A stretch of DNA of 64,000 nt, taken from NCBI RefSeq assembly GCF_003344965.1, contig NZ_CP031194.1, positions 6,944,001-7,008,000 of the forward strand. The letters are read 5' to 3'. This DNA comes from Streptomyces paludis (GTDB lineage Bacteria; Actinomycetota; Actinomycetes; Streptomycetales; Streptomycetaceae). Each line of letters starts with the position of its first letter. The stretch's first letter is position 1. A model generated the notes under the pieces. That model worked only from the letters and a program-made list of their open reading frames with translations, was not told where the DNA came from and did not search any database. A program made the position numbers and the translations under genes. Positions 17,997 through 27,190 of the stretch are shown here, one piece after another.

Positions 17997-19367
17997 TCAG
18001 GCGGGGACGGACCGCGACGCGTCGGACGCGTTCGTATCCGCGGGTCCGGGCTTCGCGCCGAGTTCGGCGGTGGGCACCCGGTGGGTCTCCCGGCCGGTCA
18101 GCACCGCGAGTGAACTGACCACGCAGAAGGCCGCGGTGAAGATGCCGACACCGATCCAGTTGTCCCCGTCAGGACCGGCGATCTCGGCGGCGAAGGTCAC
18201 AGCGAACCCGGCGACGGCGAAGCCGATCTGGGTGCCGATGGCCATGCCGGAGAGCCGGACCCGGGTGGGGAACATCTCCCCGTACAGCGAGGGCCACACC
18301 CCGTTGGCCGCGCTGTAGACGACACCGAAGAACGCGATGCCGGCGAGGAACACCAGCGGGTAGGAGCCGCTGGAGACGGCCCACAGATAGACGAAGATCA
18401 TGACCGCCGAGCCGAGCGCCCCGATGAGGAAGACCGGCCGGCGGCCGATCCGGTCGGAGAGCCTGGCCCAGAGCGGAATGGCGCCGAGCGCCACGAGGTT
18501 CGCGGTGACCCCGACCCAGAGCATGACGGACTTGTCGAGGCCGACGCTGTCGCTGGTGGCGAACGCCAGCGACCAGACGGTGAAGATGGTGCTGACGGTG
18601 GCGATGGTGGCCGCCGCGACGACGCGCAGCACATCGCGCCAGTAGTGGCGCAGCAGATGGACGAGCGGGAGTTCGGCCGCCGGACCGGCCACCGCCGCCG
18701 CGTTCTGCTGGAAGGCGGGCGTCTCCTCCAGATTGCGCCGGATCAGATAGCCGACGACCGCGACGACCACGCTGAGCAGGAACGGGATGCGCCAGCCCCA
18801 GGAGTAGAGCTGCGCGTCGGGCAGCGCGGCGACCGGGATGAAGACCAGGGTGGCGATGATCTGGCCCGCCTGGGTGCCGTTCAGGGTGAAGCTCGTGTAG
18901 AAGCCGCGCCGGTGCTCCGGGGCGTGCTCCAGCGTCATGGAGTTGGCGCTCGCCTGCTCACCGGCGGCCGAGAGCCCCTGGAGCAGCCGCATCAGGACGA
19001 GCAGGACCGGTGCGGCGGCCCCGATCTGCGCGTAGGTGGGCAGACAGCCGATGAGGAACGTCGACACGCCCATCAGCATCAGGGTGAAGACCATGACCTG
19101 CCGCCGGCCGAGCCGGTCCCCGATATGGCCGAGGAACAGCGCGCCGACCGGACGGGCCGCGTACGCGACTCCGAAGGTGGCGAGCGAGATCAGCGTGGCG
19201 GTCGCCGGGTCGTCGGGGTTGAAGAAGACCTTGGGGAAGATCAGGGCCGAGGCGCTGCCGTAGATGAAGAAGTCGTAGTACTCCAGGGCGCTACCGATCC
19301 AGGCGGCGACGGCGGCCTTGCGCGGCTTGCCCTGCGGGGGAGAGGCGTCGAGCGGGTGTGCGGACAC
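17997..19367 (-). CDS. MFS transporter, metabolite:H+ symporter family (probable shikimate/quinate importer)
   Basis: The 456-residue protein has about 12 hydrophobic segments and the MHS-family pattern: IGSALEYYDFFIYGSASAL in the first helix, GHIGDRLGRRQVMV in loop 2-3, and SDRIGRRPVFLIGAL in loop 8-9. MHS members import organic acids including shikimate, alpha-ketoglutarate and proline/betaine. Position as first gene of the quinate/shikimate operon makes shikimate or quinate the likely substrate. The GTG start follows GAGGAG. Upstream lies a promoter with an inverted-repeat operator placed at the transcription start. Without the context one could only say organic acid symporter. Confidence 0.88.
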   Translation of the reverse strand: MSAHPLDASPPQGKPRKAAVAAWIGSALEYYDFFIYGSASALIFPKVFFNPDDPATATLISLATFGVAYAARPVGALFLGHIGDRLGRRQVMVFTLMLMGVSTFLIGCLPTYAQIGAAAPVLLVLMRLLQGLSAAGEQASANSMTLEHAPEHRRGFYTSFTLNGTQAGQIIATLVFIPVAALPDAQLYSWGWRIPFLLSVVVAVVGYLIRRNLEETPAFQQNAAAVAGPAAELPLVHLLRHYWRDVLRVVAAATIATVSTIFTVWSLAFATSDSVGLDKSVMLWVGVTANLVALGAIPLWARLSDRIGRRPVFLIGALGSAVMIFVYLWAVSSGSYPLVFLAGIAFFGVVYSAANGVWPSLYGEMFPTRVRLSGMAIGTQIGFAVAGFAVTFAAEIAGPDGDNWIGVGIFTAAFCVVSSLAVLTGRETHRVPTAELGAKPGPADTNASDASRSVPA

Positions 19368-19426
19368 GCGGGCTCCTCGGAAGGGGGGACGGGGAGGTGG
19401 GGGGGAAGAGAGAGCGGTGAGGGCGC

Positions 19427-19492
19427 TAATTAACGCACTAGGTAGTTAATTACGCTGAGGGGGATCCTGGGACGGGCACCGGAAACTGTCAA
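19427..19492 (-). promoter_or_regulatory. Promoter and operator of the quinate/shikimate operon
   Basis: On the minus strand TTGACA (19492-19487) and CAGGAT (19469-19464) are 17 bases apart, predicting a start near 19457. Immediately downstream, TAATTAAC at 19427-19434 and GTTAATTA at 19445-19452 form a perfect 8-bp inverted repeat around 10 bases. It is AT-rich in an otherwise very GC-rich region. A repressor bound there would block early elongation. The adjacent LacI gene and the TetR gene downstream are the obvious candidates. Confidence 0.68.
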
Positions 19493-19506
19493 GACATCGC
19501 GCGGAA

Positions 19507-19523
19507 ACCGCTTCGGAAGCGGT
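19507..19523. promoter_or_regulatory. 17-bp perfect palindrome between lacI-type gene and MFS promoter
   Basis: ACCGCTTC-G-GAAGCGGT is a perfect 17-base inverted repeat, 15 bases upstream of the -35 box of the MFS operon and 52 bases beyond the stop of the LacI-type gene. It is the right size for a LacI-family operator but could equally be a small terminator hairpin for the regulator gene. No U tract follows. Confidence 0.45.
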
Positions 19524-19575
19524 GAGCGGTGAGCCGTGGGCGGTGGGCGGTCGGTGGGCGGTCTTCGGACCCGGA

Positions 19576-20688
19576 TCAGGCCGAGGCGCGCCGGATCAGC
19601 GTCGTCGGGGTGATCACCGAGGCGGGCGCCGAACCGTCCTCGGGCCGTATGCCGTCCTCGGGCCGTACGTCGCCTTCGGGCCGTACGCCGCCCTGTTCCG
19701 GGCGCGCCCGGCCGAGGTCGCGCAGCAGCAGCCGCGCCATCAGCCGGCCCATCCCCTCGACGTCCTGCCGGACGGTGGTCAGCGGCGGGTCGGTGACCTC
19801 GGCGACCGCGTCCATGTCGTCGAAACCGACCAGCGCCACGTCTCCGGGCACCGTCCGGCCGTGCTCCTTGAGGACCCGCAGGGCGCCCGAGGCCATCAGA
19901 TCGTTCGCGGCGAAGACCGCGTCCAGACCGGGGCACCGCGCCAGCAGCTCCGCCATGGCCAGCGCCCCGCTCTCCACGGTGAACGCCCCCTCGGCGATCA
20001 GCGCCGGATCCGCGCCGGGCGCCTGCTCCTCCCGGTAGCCGTCGAGCCGGTCGAGCGCCGAGGTCTGGTCGAGCGGCCCGGCGATATGCGCGATCCGCCG
20101 CCGGCCCAGACCGCGCAGATACCGCACCGCCGCGCGGGCGCCGCCCCGGTTGTCGGCGTCCACGTACCGCACGGCCGCCGGGTCCGCGGCCGGCCGGCCG
20201 CCGTACACCGTCGGCATCCCGGCCCGCCGGATGATCGCCGGGATCGGGTCGTCGGTGTGCAGCGAGAAGGCGAGCGCGCCATCGGCGTGACCGCCCGCCA
20301 GATAGCGCGCGAGCCGGTCGTGGTCGCCCGGCCCGTCGAGCAGCAGCAGCACCAACTGCGTGTCGTGCGCGGACAGTTCCCTGCTGATACCGCGGATCTG
20401 CCGGGAGAAGAACGGATCGGAGAAGATCCGTACCTCCGGTTCCGCGATGATCACGGCGACCGCGCCGGTACGCCGGGTCACCAGCGTCCGGGCCGCGTGG
20501 TTCGGTACGTACCCCAGCTCCGCGACGGCCCCGCGCACCTTCTCGGCCAGCGCCTCACGCACCCCGGCGCCCCCGCGCACCACCCGGGAGGCCGTGGCCC
20601 GGGAGACCCCGGCCCGCGCCGCGACGGCTTCGAGCGTCGGGCGGGAGCCCGGAAACGGCTCGGAGGGCGCGGACGGCTCGGACGGCAC
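19576..20688 (-). CDS. LacI family transcriptional regulator
   Basis: The 370-residue protein has a LacI helix-turn-helix (PTLEAVAARAGVSRATASRVV), the hinge RTLVTRRTGAVAVII, and a periplasmic-binding-like ligand domain with VFAANDLMASGALRVLKEHGRTVPGDVALVGFDDM. The GTG at 20688 follows CGAGGAG and excludes the long open frame that continues upstream. Near the C terminus lies a short tandem repeat with unit V/I-R-P-E-(G/D), about four copies, encoded by repeated CTCGGGCCGTA blocks. It is an insertion not expected in LacI proteins. The gene precedes the quinate/shikimate transport operon on the same strand, so it probably regulates it. Confidence 0.93.
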   Translation of the reverse strand: MPSEPSAPSEPFPGSRPTLEAVAARAGVSRATASRVVRGGAGVREALAEKVRGAVAELGYVPNHAARTLVTRRTGAVAVIIAEPEVRIFSDPFFSRQIRGISRELSAHDTQLVLLLLDGPGDHDRLARYLAGGHADGALAFSLHTDDPIPAIIRRAGMPTVYGGRPAADPAAVRYVDADNRGGARAAVRYLRGLGRRRIAHIAGPLDQTSALDRLDGYREEQAPGADPALIAEGAFTVESGALAMAELLARCPGLDAVFAANDLMASGALRVLKEHGRTVPGDVALVGFDDMDAVAEVTDPPLTTVRQDVEGMGRLMARLLLRDLGRARPEQGGVRPEGDVRPEDGIRPEDGSAPASVITPTTLIRRASA

Positions 20689-20910
20689 GGGGTGTGCTCC
20701 TCGGCGGGGGACAAAGCGGGACCGGCCACAGCGTAACCGCTCCCCCCACCCCGCCGAGAGCGCTCTCACCCGCCGCCGGACGCGGCCTTCACCGCGCACC
20801 GCGCGCCGCCTCCACTGCGCCGTTGACCGTACGGCTCCGGTCCCGGTCGCGCCCGCCGTGCCGTTAAGGCGCTCTTTTGAACGGGAGTTGACCGGGGTAG
20901 CTTCCGCCCC

Positions 20911-22926
20911 ATGGAGATCCGTGAGCGAGGAGCCCGCTGGTCGTACAGAACCCTGGTCGCGGTGGCGTCCGCCGCCCTCTGCGGGGTGCTCGTCGCCCCC
21001 GCCGGAGCGGCCCAGGCCGCGCCACCGGGCCCGGCGTCCGCCGGCCGGCCGGCCCCGTCCGTACCGCCGTTGAAGGTGAGCCGGCCGGTCCACTCCTACG
21101 AGAACGCCATCCGCGAGTCCGTCTGGGTGGACACCGGGCTCGACGCGGACGGCGACGGCCGCACCGACCGCGTCGCCGTCGACATCGTCCGCCCCGCCGA
21201 ACTCGCCCGCCAGGGCCGCAAGGTCCCCGTCATCATGGACGCCAGCCCCTACTACTCCTGCTGCGGCCGGGGCAACGAGAGCCAGCGCAAGACATACGAC
21301 GCGGACGGCAATCCGCTGAACTTCCCGCTCTACTACGACAATTACTTTGTCCCGCGCGGCTACGCCTTCGTCGCCGTCGACCTCGCCGGCACCAACCGCT
21401 CCGACGGCTGCGTCGATGTCGGCGGACGCTCCGACATCCAGTCCGCCAAGGCCGTCGTCGACTGGCTGAACGGCCGCGCCCGCGGCTACGCCACCCTCAC
21501 CGGCACCACCGCCGTACGCGCCGACTGGAGCACCGGCGCCACCGGCATGATCGGCAAGAGCTACGACGGCACCGTCGCCAACGGCGTCGCCGCCACCGGA
21601 GTCAAGGGCCTGAAGACGATCGTCCCCATCGGCGCCATCAGCTCCTGGTACGACTACTACTTCCAGCAGGGCGCGCCCCTCTACGGCTCCGGACCGGACT
21701 GGCTCTCCAACTACGTCGAGAGCCCCGCCGCCCGCGCCCGCTGCCAGGCCGTCCAGCGCGAGCTGGTCGCCGGAGCGCCGCGCGGCGGCGACTGGACACC
21801 GCTGTGGCAGGAGCGCGACTACGTACGCGACGCCCGCAAGGTGAAGGCCAGTGTCTTCGCCGTCCACGGCATGCAGGACCTCAACGTCCGCACCAAGCAC
21901 CTCGGACAGTGGTGGGACGCCCTCGCCGACGCGGGCGTCGAGCGCAAGATCTGGCTCTCCCAGACCGGTCATGTCGACCCGTTCGACTTCCGCCGCGCCG
22001 CCTGGGTCGACACCCTGCACCGCTGGTTCGACCACTATCTCCTCGGCTACGCGAACGGTATCGAGCGCGAGCCCATGGCAGATATCGAGCACGCCCCCGA
22101 CCAGTGGTCCACCGACCGCGTCTGGCCGCCGCGCACCACCGCCGCCACCACCCTGCGCCCCGGTACGGGCGAGCTGCCCGGCGTCGGCACCCTGACCCGT
22201 ACGGCCGCGAAGCCCGGCGCCACCGAGACGTTCACCGACGACCGGCGCCTGGGCGAGCAGGACTGGGCCGCCGCCGTCGACCGCACCACCGCCGCCAAGG
22301 CGGGCTTCGTCACCGCCCCGCTCAGCCGGCCGCTGCGGCTCTCCGGCTCCTCGAAGGTCACCGTCACCGCGACCCCGTCCACCACCAGCGCCCATCTCTC
22401 CGCCGTCCTCGTGGACCTCGGCCCCGACACCATCCGGGACTACGCCGCCGCCGGCGAGGGCATCACCACCCTCGCCGAACGCACCTGCTGGGGACCGAGC
22501 ACCACCGCCGACAGCTCCTGCTACCGGGAGACCGCCACCCGCACCACCACCGTGGGCCACACCGTCTTCAGCCGGGGCTGGGCCGACCTCGGACACCCGG
22601 CCCCGGACGGCCCCCTCGTCCCCGGGACCCCGTACACCGTCACCCTCGAACTCGCCGCGAGCGACCACATCGTGCCGGCCGGCCACCGGCTCGCGCTGAT
22701 CGTGGCGGGCACCGACCGCGGTCTTGTCGACCCGCCCTCCACCACCCCCACCCTCACCCTCGATCTGGCCAGGACGGCCGCGCGGCTGCCGCTCGTCGGC
22801 GGCGCCGCCGCGTTCGACCGCGCCACCACCGGAACCGCCCCGTCGTACAGCACACCGCGCACAGCGGGCCCCAGCGGTGTGTCCCCCCACCGTCCGACCC
22901 AGCCGATACCGGGAGACCGCAGTTGA
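20911..22926 (+). CDS. Secreted Xaa-Pro dipeptidyl-peptidase (S15 family)
   Basis: The 671-residue precursor has a signal peptide ([23 protein letters not shown], cleavage near residue 36), then an alpha/beta hydrolase with the S15 nucleophile Ser217 in [10 protein letters not shown]. Probable Asp and His partners lie in HGMQDLNV and [10 protein letters not shown]. The C-terminal beta-sandwich ([23 protein letters not shown] onward) is the X-Pro dipeptidyl-peptidase C domain. It removes Xaa-Pro dipeptides from peptides outside the cell. TAGCTT at 20898-20903 lies seven bases before the ATG, so the transcript is probably leaderless. Its TGA overlaps the next start, coupling it to a zinc carboxypeptidase. 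A cocaine-esterase-like activity is the main alternative. Confidence 0.9.
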   Translation: MEIRERGARWSYRTLVAVASAALCGVLVAPAGAAQAAPPGPASAGRPAPSVPPLKVSRPVHSYENAIRESVWVDTGLDADGDGRTDRVAVDIVRPAELARQGRKVPVIMDASPYYSCCGRGNESQRKTYDADGNPLNFPLYYDNYFVPRGYAFVAVDLAGTNRSDGCVDVGGRSDIQSAKAVVDWLNGRARGYATLTGTTAVRADWSTGATGMIGKSYDGTVANGVAATGVKGLKTIVPIGAISSWYDYYFQQGAPLYGSGPDWLSNYVESPAARARCQAVQRELVAGAPRGGDWTPLWQERDYVRDARKVKASVFAVHGMQDLNVRTKHLGQWWDALADAGVERKIWLSQTGHVDPFDFRRAAWVDTLHRWFDHYLLGYANGIEREPMADIEHAPDQWSTDRVWPPRTTAATTLRPGTGELPGVGTLTRTAAKPGATETFTDDRRLGEQDWAAAVDRTTAAKAGFVTAPLSRPLRLSGSSKVTVTATPSTTSAHLSAVLVDLGPDTIRDYAAAGEGITTLAERTCWGPSTTADSSCYRETATRTTTVGHTVFSRGWADLGHPAPDGPLVPGTPYTVTLELAASDHIVPAGHRLALIVAGTDRGLVDPPSTTPTLTLDLARTAARLPLVGGAAAFDRATTGTAPSYSTPRTAGPSGVSPHRPTQPIPGDRS

Positions 22927-24257
22927 TGACACTCCGCCCCCGACACTCTCTCGCCCTGGCGATGGCCACCGCGGCGCTCGTCGTCCCCACCACCGTGCTC
23001 CCCGCGCAGGCGGTCACAGCCCAGACCGCGACCGCCCGTGCCACCACCGCCCCGGCCATCAGCGTCTCCGCCGGGCCGCGCACCGGCTTCGAGGCCAACG
23101 GCGGTACGGCCTGGACCAGTCAGCCTCAGGAACAGGAGTTCCTCGCCGAGGTCGCCCGGGACGGCGCCGCCTCCCTCACCACCATCGGCACCACCCTGCG
23201 GGGCCGCCCGCTCCAGCTCGTGGAGCTGGGCGCCCGGCACGCGCCCGCCACCGTCCTGCTCGTGTGCAGCCAGCACGGCAACGAACCCTCCGGCCGCGAG
23301 GCGTGTCTGACCACGGTCCGCGATCTCGCCTACGCGAAGGACGGCGCCACCAAGCGCTTCCTCGCCCGGACGAGCGTCCTCGTCCTGCCCACCGCCAACC
23401 CGGACGGCCGCGCGGCCAACACCCGCGGCAACTCCGAGGGTGTCGACATCAACCGCGACCACATCGAACTCGCCACCGCCGAGGCCCGCGCCATGGCCGC
23501 CGTCATCCGCGACCGGCGGCCCGACATCATCTACGACCTGCACGAGTACGGCGCCACCCCGCCCTACTACGACAAGGACCTCTTCGACCTCTGGCCGCGC
23601 AACCTCAACACCGCCGCCCATGTGCACGACGAGTCACGGACCCTGTCCGAGGGGTACGTCCGCCCCGCCGCGACCGCCGCCGGCCACTCCACCGGCACCT
23701 ACGGCATCTGGACCGACCCGGTCTCCGGCGACCCCATCCGGCAGACCGCCGGCGACGGACAGGAACGCATCCTGCGCAACGCGTCCGGCGTCAAGCACTC
23801 CCTCGGACTGCTCATCGAGAGCCGCGTCAACCCGCTCACCGACGCCGAGAAGGCCGACCCCGCGCTCAACAACCGGCGCCGGGTGACCAGCCAACTCGAC
23901 GCGCTGAAGGGCCTGTTCACCTTCACCGACGAGCGTCGCGGCCGGATCGCGGCCGCCACGGCCGCCGCCCGGCTGGCCGGCCTCGCCGACCGCGGACCGA
24001 TCTACCTCGGCGGCGCGGACAACGAACCCGCCACCCCCGAGCAGACGATCCAGCACCCGCCCTGCGGCTACCGGCTCGACGCCGCCCAGTACACGGACGT
24101 CAAGGAACGGCTCGCCCTGCACGGCGTGTTCGCCGTACCCGTGGGCAGGACGGGCGCCTTCGTACCGCTGCGCCAGTCGCAGCGCGCCCTCGCCGCGCTG
24201 CTCCTCGACGAACGGGCCGAATACCACCTCACGAAGGGCACCCCCGTGGCCTGCTGA
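22926..24257 (+). CDS. Secreted M14 family zinc carboxypeptidase
   Basis: The 443-residue precursor begins with a signal peptide ([21 protein letters not shown]). The M14 zinc site is His117/Glu120 in [12 protein letters not shown] plus the His of [22 protein letters not shown] and EGVDINRDH are also conserved M14 motifs. It would trim residues from exported peptides. Its ATG overlaps the S15 peptidase stop as TGATG, so the two enzymes are co-translated and together could degrade proline-containing peptides from both ends. The C-terminal region from residue 320 is not a recognised domain. Its closing segment has a Cys at each end (PPCGYRL and the final VAC), possibly a disulfide. Confidence 0.88.
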   Translation: MTLRPRHSLALAMATAALVVPTTVLPAQAVTAQTATARATTAPAISVSAGPRTGFEANGGTAWTSQPQEQEFLAEVARDGAASLTTIGTTLRGRPLQLVELGARHAPATVLLVCSQHGNEPSGREACLTTVRDLAYAKDGATKRFLARTSVLVLPTANPDGRAANTRGNSEGVDINRDHIELATAEARAMAAVIRDRRPDIIYDLHEYGATPPYYDKDLFDLWPRNLNTAAHVHDESRTLSEGYVRPAATAAGHSTGTYGIWTDPVSGDPIRQTAGDGQERILRNASGVKHSLGLLIESRVNPLTDAEKADPALNNRRRVTSQLDALKGLFTFTDERRGRIAAATAAARLAGLADRGPIYLGGADNEPATPEQTIQHPPCGYRLDAAQYTDVKERLALHGVFAVPVGRTGAFVPLRQSQRALAALLLDERAEYHLTKGTPVAC

Positions 24258-24329
24258 GACGGATGAGACGGGGGAGACAGGTGAGACGGGTGGGACGCCG
24301 CTGTCCGGCGGGAGTCGGGCAGCGCCGTC

Positions 24330-25292
24330 TCACCCCACCGCCAGCCGCGCGGCCTCCGCCGCGCACCCCCAGGCCACGGTGACCCCCGCGCCGCCGTGCC
24401 CGTAGTTGTGCACCAGCCGCCCGCCGCCCGGCAGGGGTACGGCCTCCAGCCGTACCCTCGGGCGCGCGGGCCGCAGCCCCACCCGGTGCTCCAGCACCCG
24501 CGCCCCGGCCAGCTCGGGCCGGATCCTGGCGCAGCGCGCGACGATCGCCCCGGCCTCGGCCGCGTCGGGCCCCAGATCCCAGGAGTGATCGGTCGAGGTC
24601 CCGCCGAGCAGCACCCCGTACGGCTGCGGAAAGACATGGGTCATCTCGACCGTCCCGGGCACGATCCCCACGAACCACTCGTCGATCCCCGGGTTCTCCA
24701 CGATGACGACCTGCCCGCGCACCGGATGCACCGACGGGTCCGAGGCCAGCTCCCGGGCGCCGAGCCCGGTGCAGTCGACCACCACGTCCGTCTCCCGGGC
24801 CGGCTCGTCGAAGCCCGTCACCGTACGCCGCTCCACCAGCGCGCCCGCCGCCCGCAACCGCGTCTTGAGATACCGCAGATGGACCGGCATGTCGATCAGC
24901 GGCACGGTCGCCCGCAGCCCCTGGCCGAACCCCTCCGGCAGCTCGTCCACGCGCGCCTCGCGCAGCCCGCGCACCTTCGTGGCCCAGCTGCCAAGACCGT
25001 CGAGCGGGGTGTTGGCCATCAGCCCGGTCACCATCCGCACCCCGGTCAGCTCCGGTGTAAGCGCCAGCTCCTCGTAGTGGCGCAGCGACTCCTCCAGCCA
25101 GCCGCCGACCCGGTGGGCGGGCTCGATGCGGTACGGCCAGAACAGCGCGCCCGCGACCGCCGAGGTGGTCCGGGCGACCGGATCGCGTGTCCACAGCCCG
25201 ACACGGCGGCCGCTCTCCGCGAGCACCAACGCGGTGGTCAGCCCGATGACTCCGCCGCCGACCACGATCACATCGCTCCTGCTGCCGCTCAT
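24330..25292 (-). CDS. D-amino-acid oxidase (FAD-dependent)
   Basis: The 320-residue protein oxidatively deaminates D-amino acids. The FAD dinucleotide motif is VIVVGGGVIGLTTALVLAE. DVVVDCTGLGARELASD and VHPVRGQVVIVENPG follow the family order, and the C-terminal signature is VHNYGHGGAGVTVAWGCA. The length is slightly shorter than eukaryotic DAAO, as usual in actinobacteria. TACGGT lies seven bases before the ATG on the minus strand, so it is a leaderless transcript. It is monocistronic, convergent with the carboxypeptidase and divergent from an ABC-F gene. D-aspartate oxidase is a less likely alternative. Confidence 0.92.
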   Translation of the reverse strand: MSGSRSDVIVVGGGVIGLTTALVLAESGRRVGLWTRDPVARTTSAVAGALFWPYRIEPAHRVGGWLEESLRHYEELALTPELTGVRMVTGLMANTPLDGLGSWATKVRGLREARVDELPEGFGQGLRATVPLIDMPVHLRYLKTRLRAAGALVERRTVTGFDEPARETDVVVDCTGLGARELASDPSVHPVRGQVVIVENPGIDEWFVGIVPGTVEMTHVFPQPYGVLLGGTSTDHSWDLGPDAAEAGAIVARCARIRPELAGARVLEHRVGLRPARPRVRLEAVPLPGGGRLVHNYGHGGAGVTVAWGCAAEAARLAVG

Positions 25293-25468
25293 GCCCCGGA
25301 CCGTAGCGGAATCCGGCTGCCAGGCCCATTCGGCGGGGAGGACCGGGGCCGAATCAGGGTGGCTCCCGTACACAATCGTGACCATGGTCACCGCTCCGCC
25401 GCACAGCGGCGTGCCCGCGCATAACGGCGTGCCCCGTACCGTGGCCCCCCGTTAGGATCGGCGGTCTG

Positions 25469-27106
25469 ATGACAGCCACGCTCGTAGCCAAGGATCTCGC
25501 CGCAGTCCACGGGGACCGCTCGCTCTTCTCGGGACTCGACCTCGTCGTCGCGCCCGGAGACGTGATCGGACTCGTGGGCGCCAACGGCGCCGGCAAGTCC
25601 ACCCTGCTCCGGCTGCTCGCCGGACTCGACACCGCCGAGCAGGGGCAGCTCCGGCTCTCCCCGCCGACCGCCGCCGTGGGCCATCTGCCCCAGGAACCGG
25701 AACGCCGCGCGGGCGAGACGGTACGGGACTTCCTCGGCCGCCGTACGGGAGTCACCGCCGCGCAGACCGCGCTGGACGAGGCCACCCAGGCGCTCGTGGA
25801 CGGCGCGCCCGGCGCCGACGACGCCTACGCCGCCGGACTGGAGCGCTGGCTGAGCCTCGGCGGCGCCGATCTGGACGAACGGGCCGAGGAGACCGCCGCG
25901 TCGCTGGGTCTGACCGTCGGGCTCGACCAGCCCATGACGACCCTCTCCGGCGGCCAGGCCGCCCGCGCGGGCCTCGCCTCGCTGCTGCTCTCGCGGTACG
26001 ACGTCTTCCTGCTGGACGAGCCCACCAACGATCTCGATCTGGACGGCCTCGAACGCCTGGAGAACTTCGTCACCGGTCTGCGCGCCGGCACGGTCGTCGT
26101 CAGCCACGACCGGGAGTTCCTCGTCCGCACCGTGACCAAGATCCTCGAACTCGACCTGGCCCAGCAGAAGATCACCCTCTTCGGCGGCGGCTACGAGGCG
26201 TATCTCGAAGAGCGCGAGACGGCCCGCCGCCACGCCCGTGAGGAGTTCGAGGAGTACGCGGACCGGAAGTCGTCGCTGGAGTCCCGCGCCCGCACCCAGC
26301 GCGCCTGGATGGAGAAGGGCGTCAAGAACGCCCGCCGCAAGGCGACCGACAACGACAAGATCGGCCGCAACCTCCGTACGGAGTCCACCGAGAAGCAGGC
26401 CGCCAAGGCGCGCCAGACCCAGCGTCTGATCGAACGCCTGGATGTCGTCGAGGAGCCCCGCAAGGAGTGGGAGCTGCGGATGGAGATCGCCTCGGCCGAC
26501 CGCTCGGGCGCGGTCGTCGCCGTGCTCAACGGCGCGGAGGTGGCGCGGGGCGGCTTCCGTCTCGGCCCGGTGACGCTCCAGATCGACCGGACGGACCGGG
26601 TCGCCATCACCGGCGCCAACGGCAGCGGCAAGTCCACCCTGCTGGCGGCCCTTCTCGGCCGTCTCCCGCTGGACGCGGGCCACGCGTCGCTGGGCTCCGG
26701 GGTGGTGGTGGGCGAGGTCGACCAGGCCCGCGCGCTCTTCCACGGCCCGGAGACGCTCCTCGACGCGTTCCGCCCGGCCGTCCCCGACACCGAACCGGCC
26801 GAGATCCGTACGCTCCTCGCCAAGTTCGGCCTCAAGTCGGACCATCTGGGCCGCCCGGCGACGACGCTCTCCCCGGGCGAGCGCACCCGCGCGGCCCTGG
26901 CGCTGCTCCAGGGCCGGGGCGTCAACCTGCTGGTCCTGGACGAGCCCACCAACCATCTGGACCTGCCGGCCATCGAACAGCTGGAGTCGGCGCTCGACTC
27001 CTACGACGGCACGCTCCTCCTGGTCACCCACGACCGCCGCATGCTGAACGCCGTCCGCACGACACGGCGCTTCCGGCTGGAGGCGGGCCGGGTGACGGAG
27101 GCGTAG
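25469..27106 (+). CDS. ABC-F family ATPase
   Basis: The 545-residue soluble protein has two ATP-binding cassettes. The first has Walker A GANGAGKST, signature LSGGQ and Walker B VFLLDEPTNDLDL; the second has GANGSGKST, LSPGE and LLVLDEPTNHLDLP. Between them lies a charged linker (YLEERETARRHAREEFEEYA...WMEKGVKNARRKATDNDKI) typical of the EttA/Uup-like branch, so a housekeeping translation role is more likely than drug resistance. The second signature has Pro instead of Gly at position 3, a variation seen in ABC-F proteins. TAGGAT at 25453-25458 puts the start of transcription within a few bases of the ATG. The N-terminal family sequence starts at MTATLVAKDL. Confidence 0.93.
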   Translation: MTATLVAKDLAAVHGDRSLFSGLDLVVAPGDVIGLVGANGAGKSTLLRLLAGLDTAEQGQLRLSPPTAAVGHLPQEPERRAGETVRDFLGRRTGVTAAQTALDEATQALVDGAPGADDAYAAGLERWLSLGGADLDERAEETAASLGLTVGLDQPMTTLSGGQAARAGLASLLLSRYDVFLLDEPTNDLDLDGLERLENFVTGLRAGTVVVSHDREFLVRTVTKILELDLAQQKITLFGGGYEAYLEERETARRHAREEFEEYADRKSSLESRARTQRAWMEKGVKNARRKATDNDKIGRNLRTESTEKQAAKARQTQRLIERLDVVEEPRKEWELRMEIASADRSGAVVAVLNGAEVARGGFRLGPVTLQIDRTDRVAITGANGSGKSTLLAALLGRLPLDAGHASLGSGVVVGEVDQARALFHGPETLLDAFRPAVPDTEPAEIRTLLAKFGLKSDHLGRPATTLSPGERTRAALALLQGRGVNLLVLDEPTNHLDLPAIEQLESALDSYDGTLLLVTHDRRMLNAVRTTRRFRLEAGRVTEA

Positions 27107-27190
27107 GCCCGGCGGCCGTCACACCCCAGGACCGGTGGGCGGGGGCGACGGCCGTCCCCTGCCCACCGTCCGGGACAGTCCCCGCTCTCT

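Noticed and set aside
19507..19523. Calling the 17-bp palindrome a definite terminator
   Set aside because: It lacks a U tract and lies just upstream of a promoter, so an operator is at least as likely; left as a regulatory site of moderate confidence.
19576..22932. A 1118-residue minus-strand open frame
   Set aside because: Only its last third is a real LacI gene; the rest is antisense to the S15 peptidase and is low-complexity Gly/Ala/Arg sequence. The GTG with a ribosome site at 20688 sets the true start.
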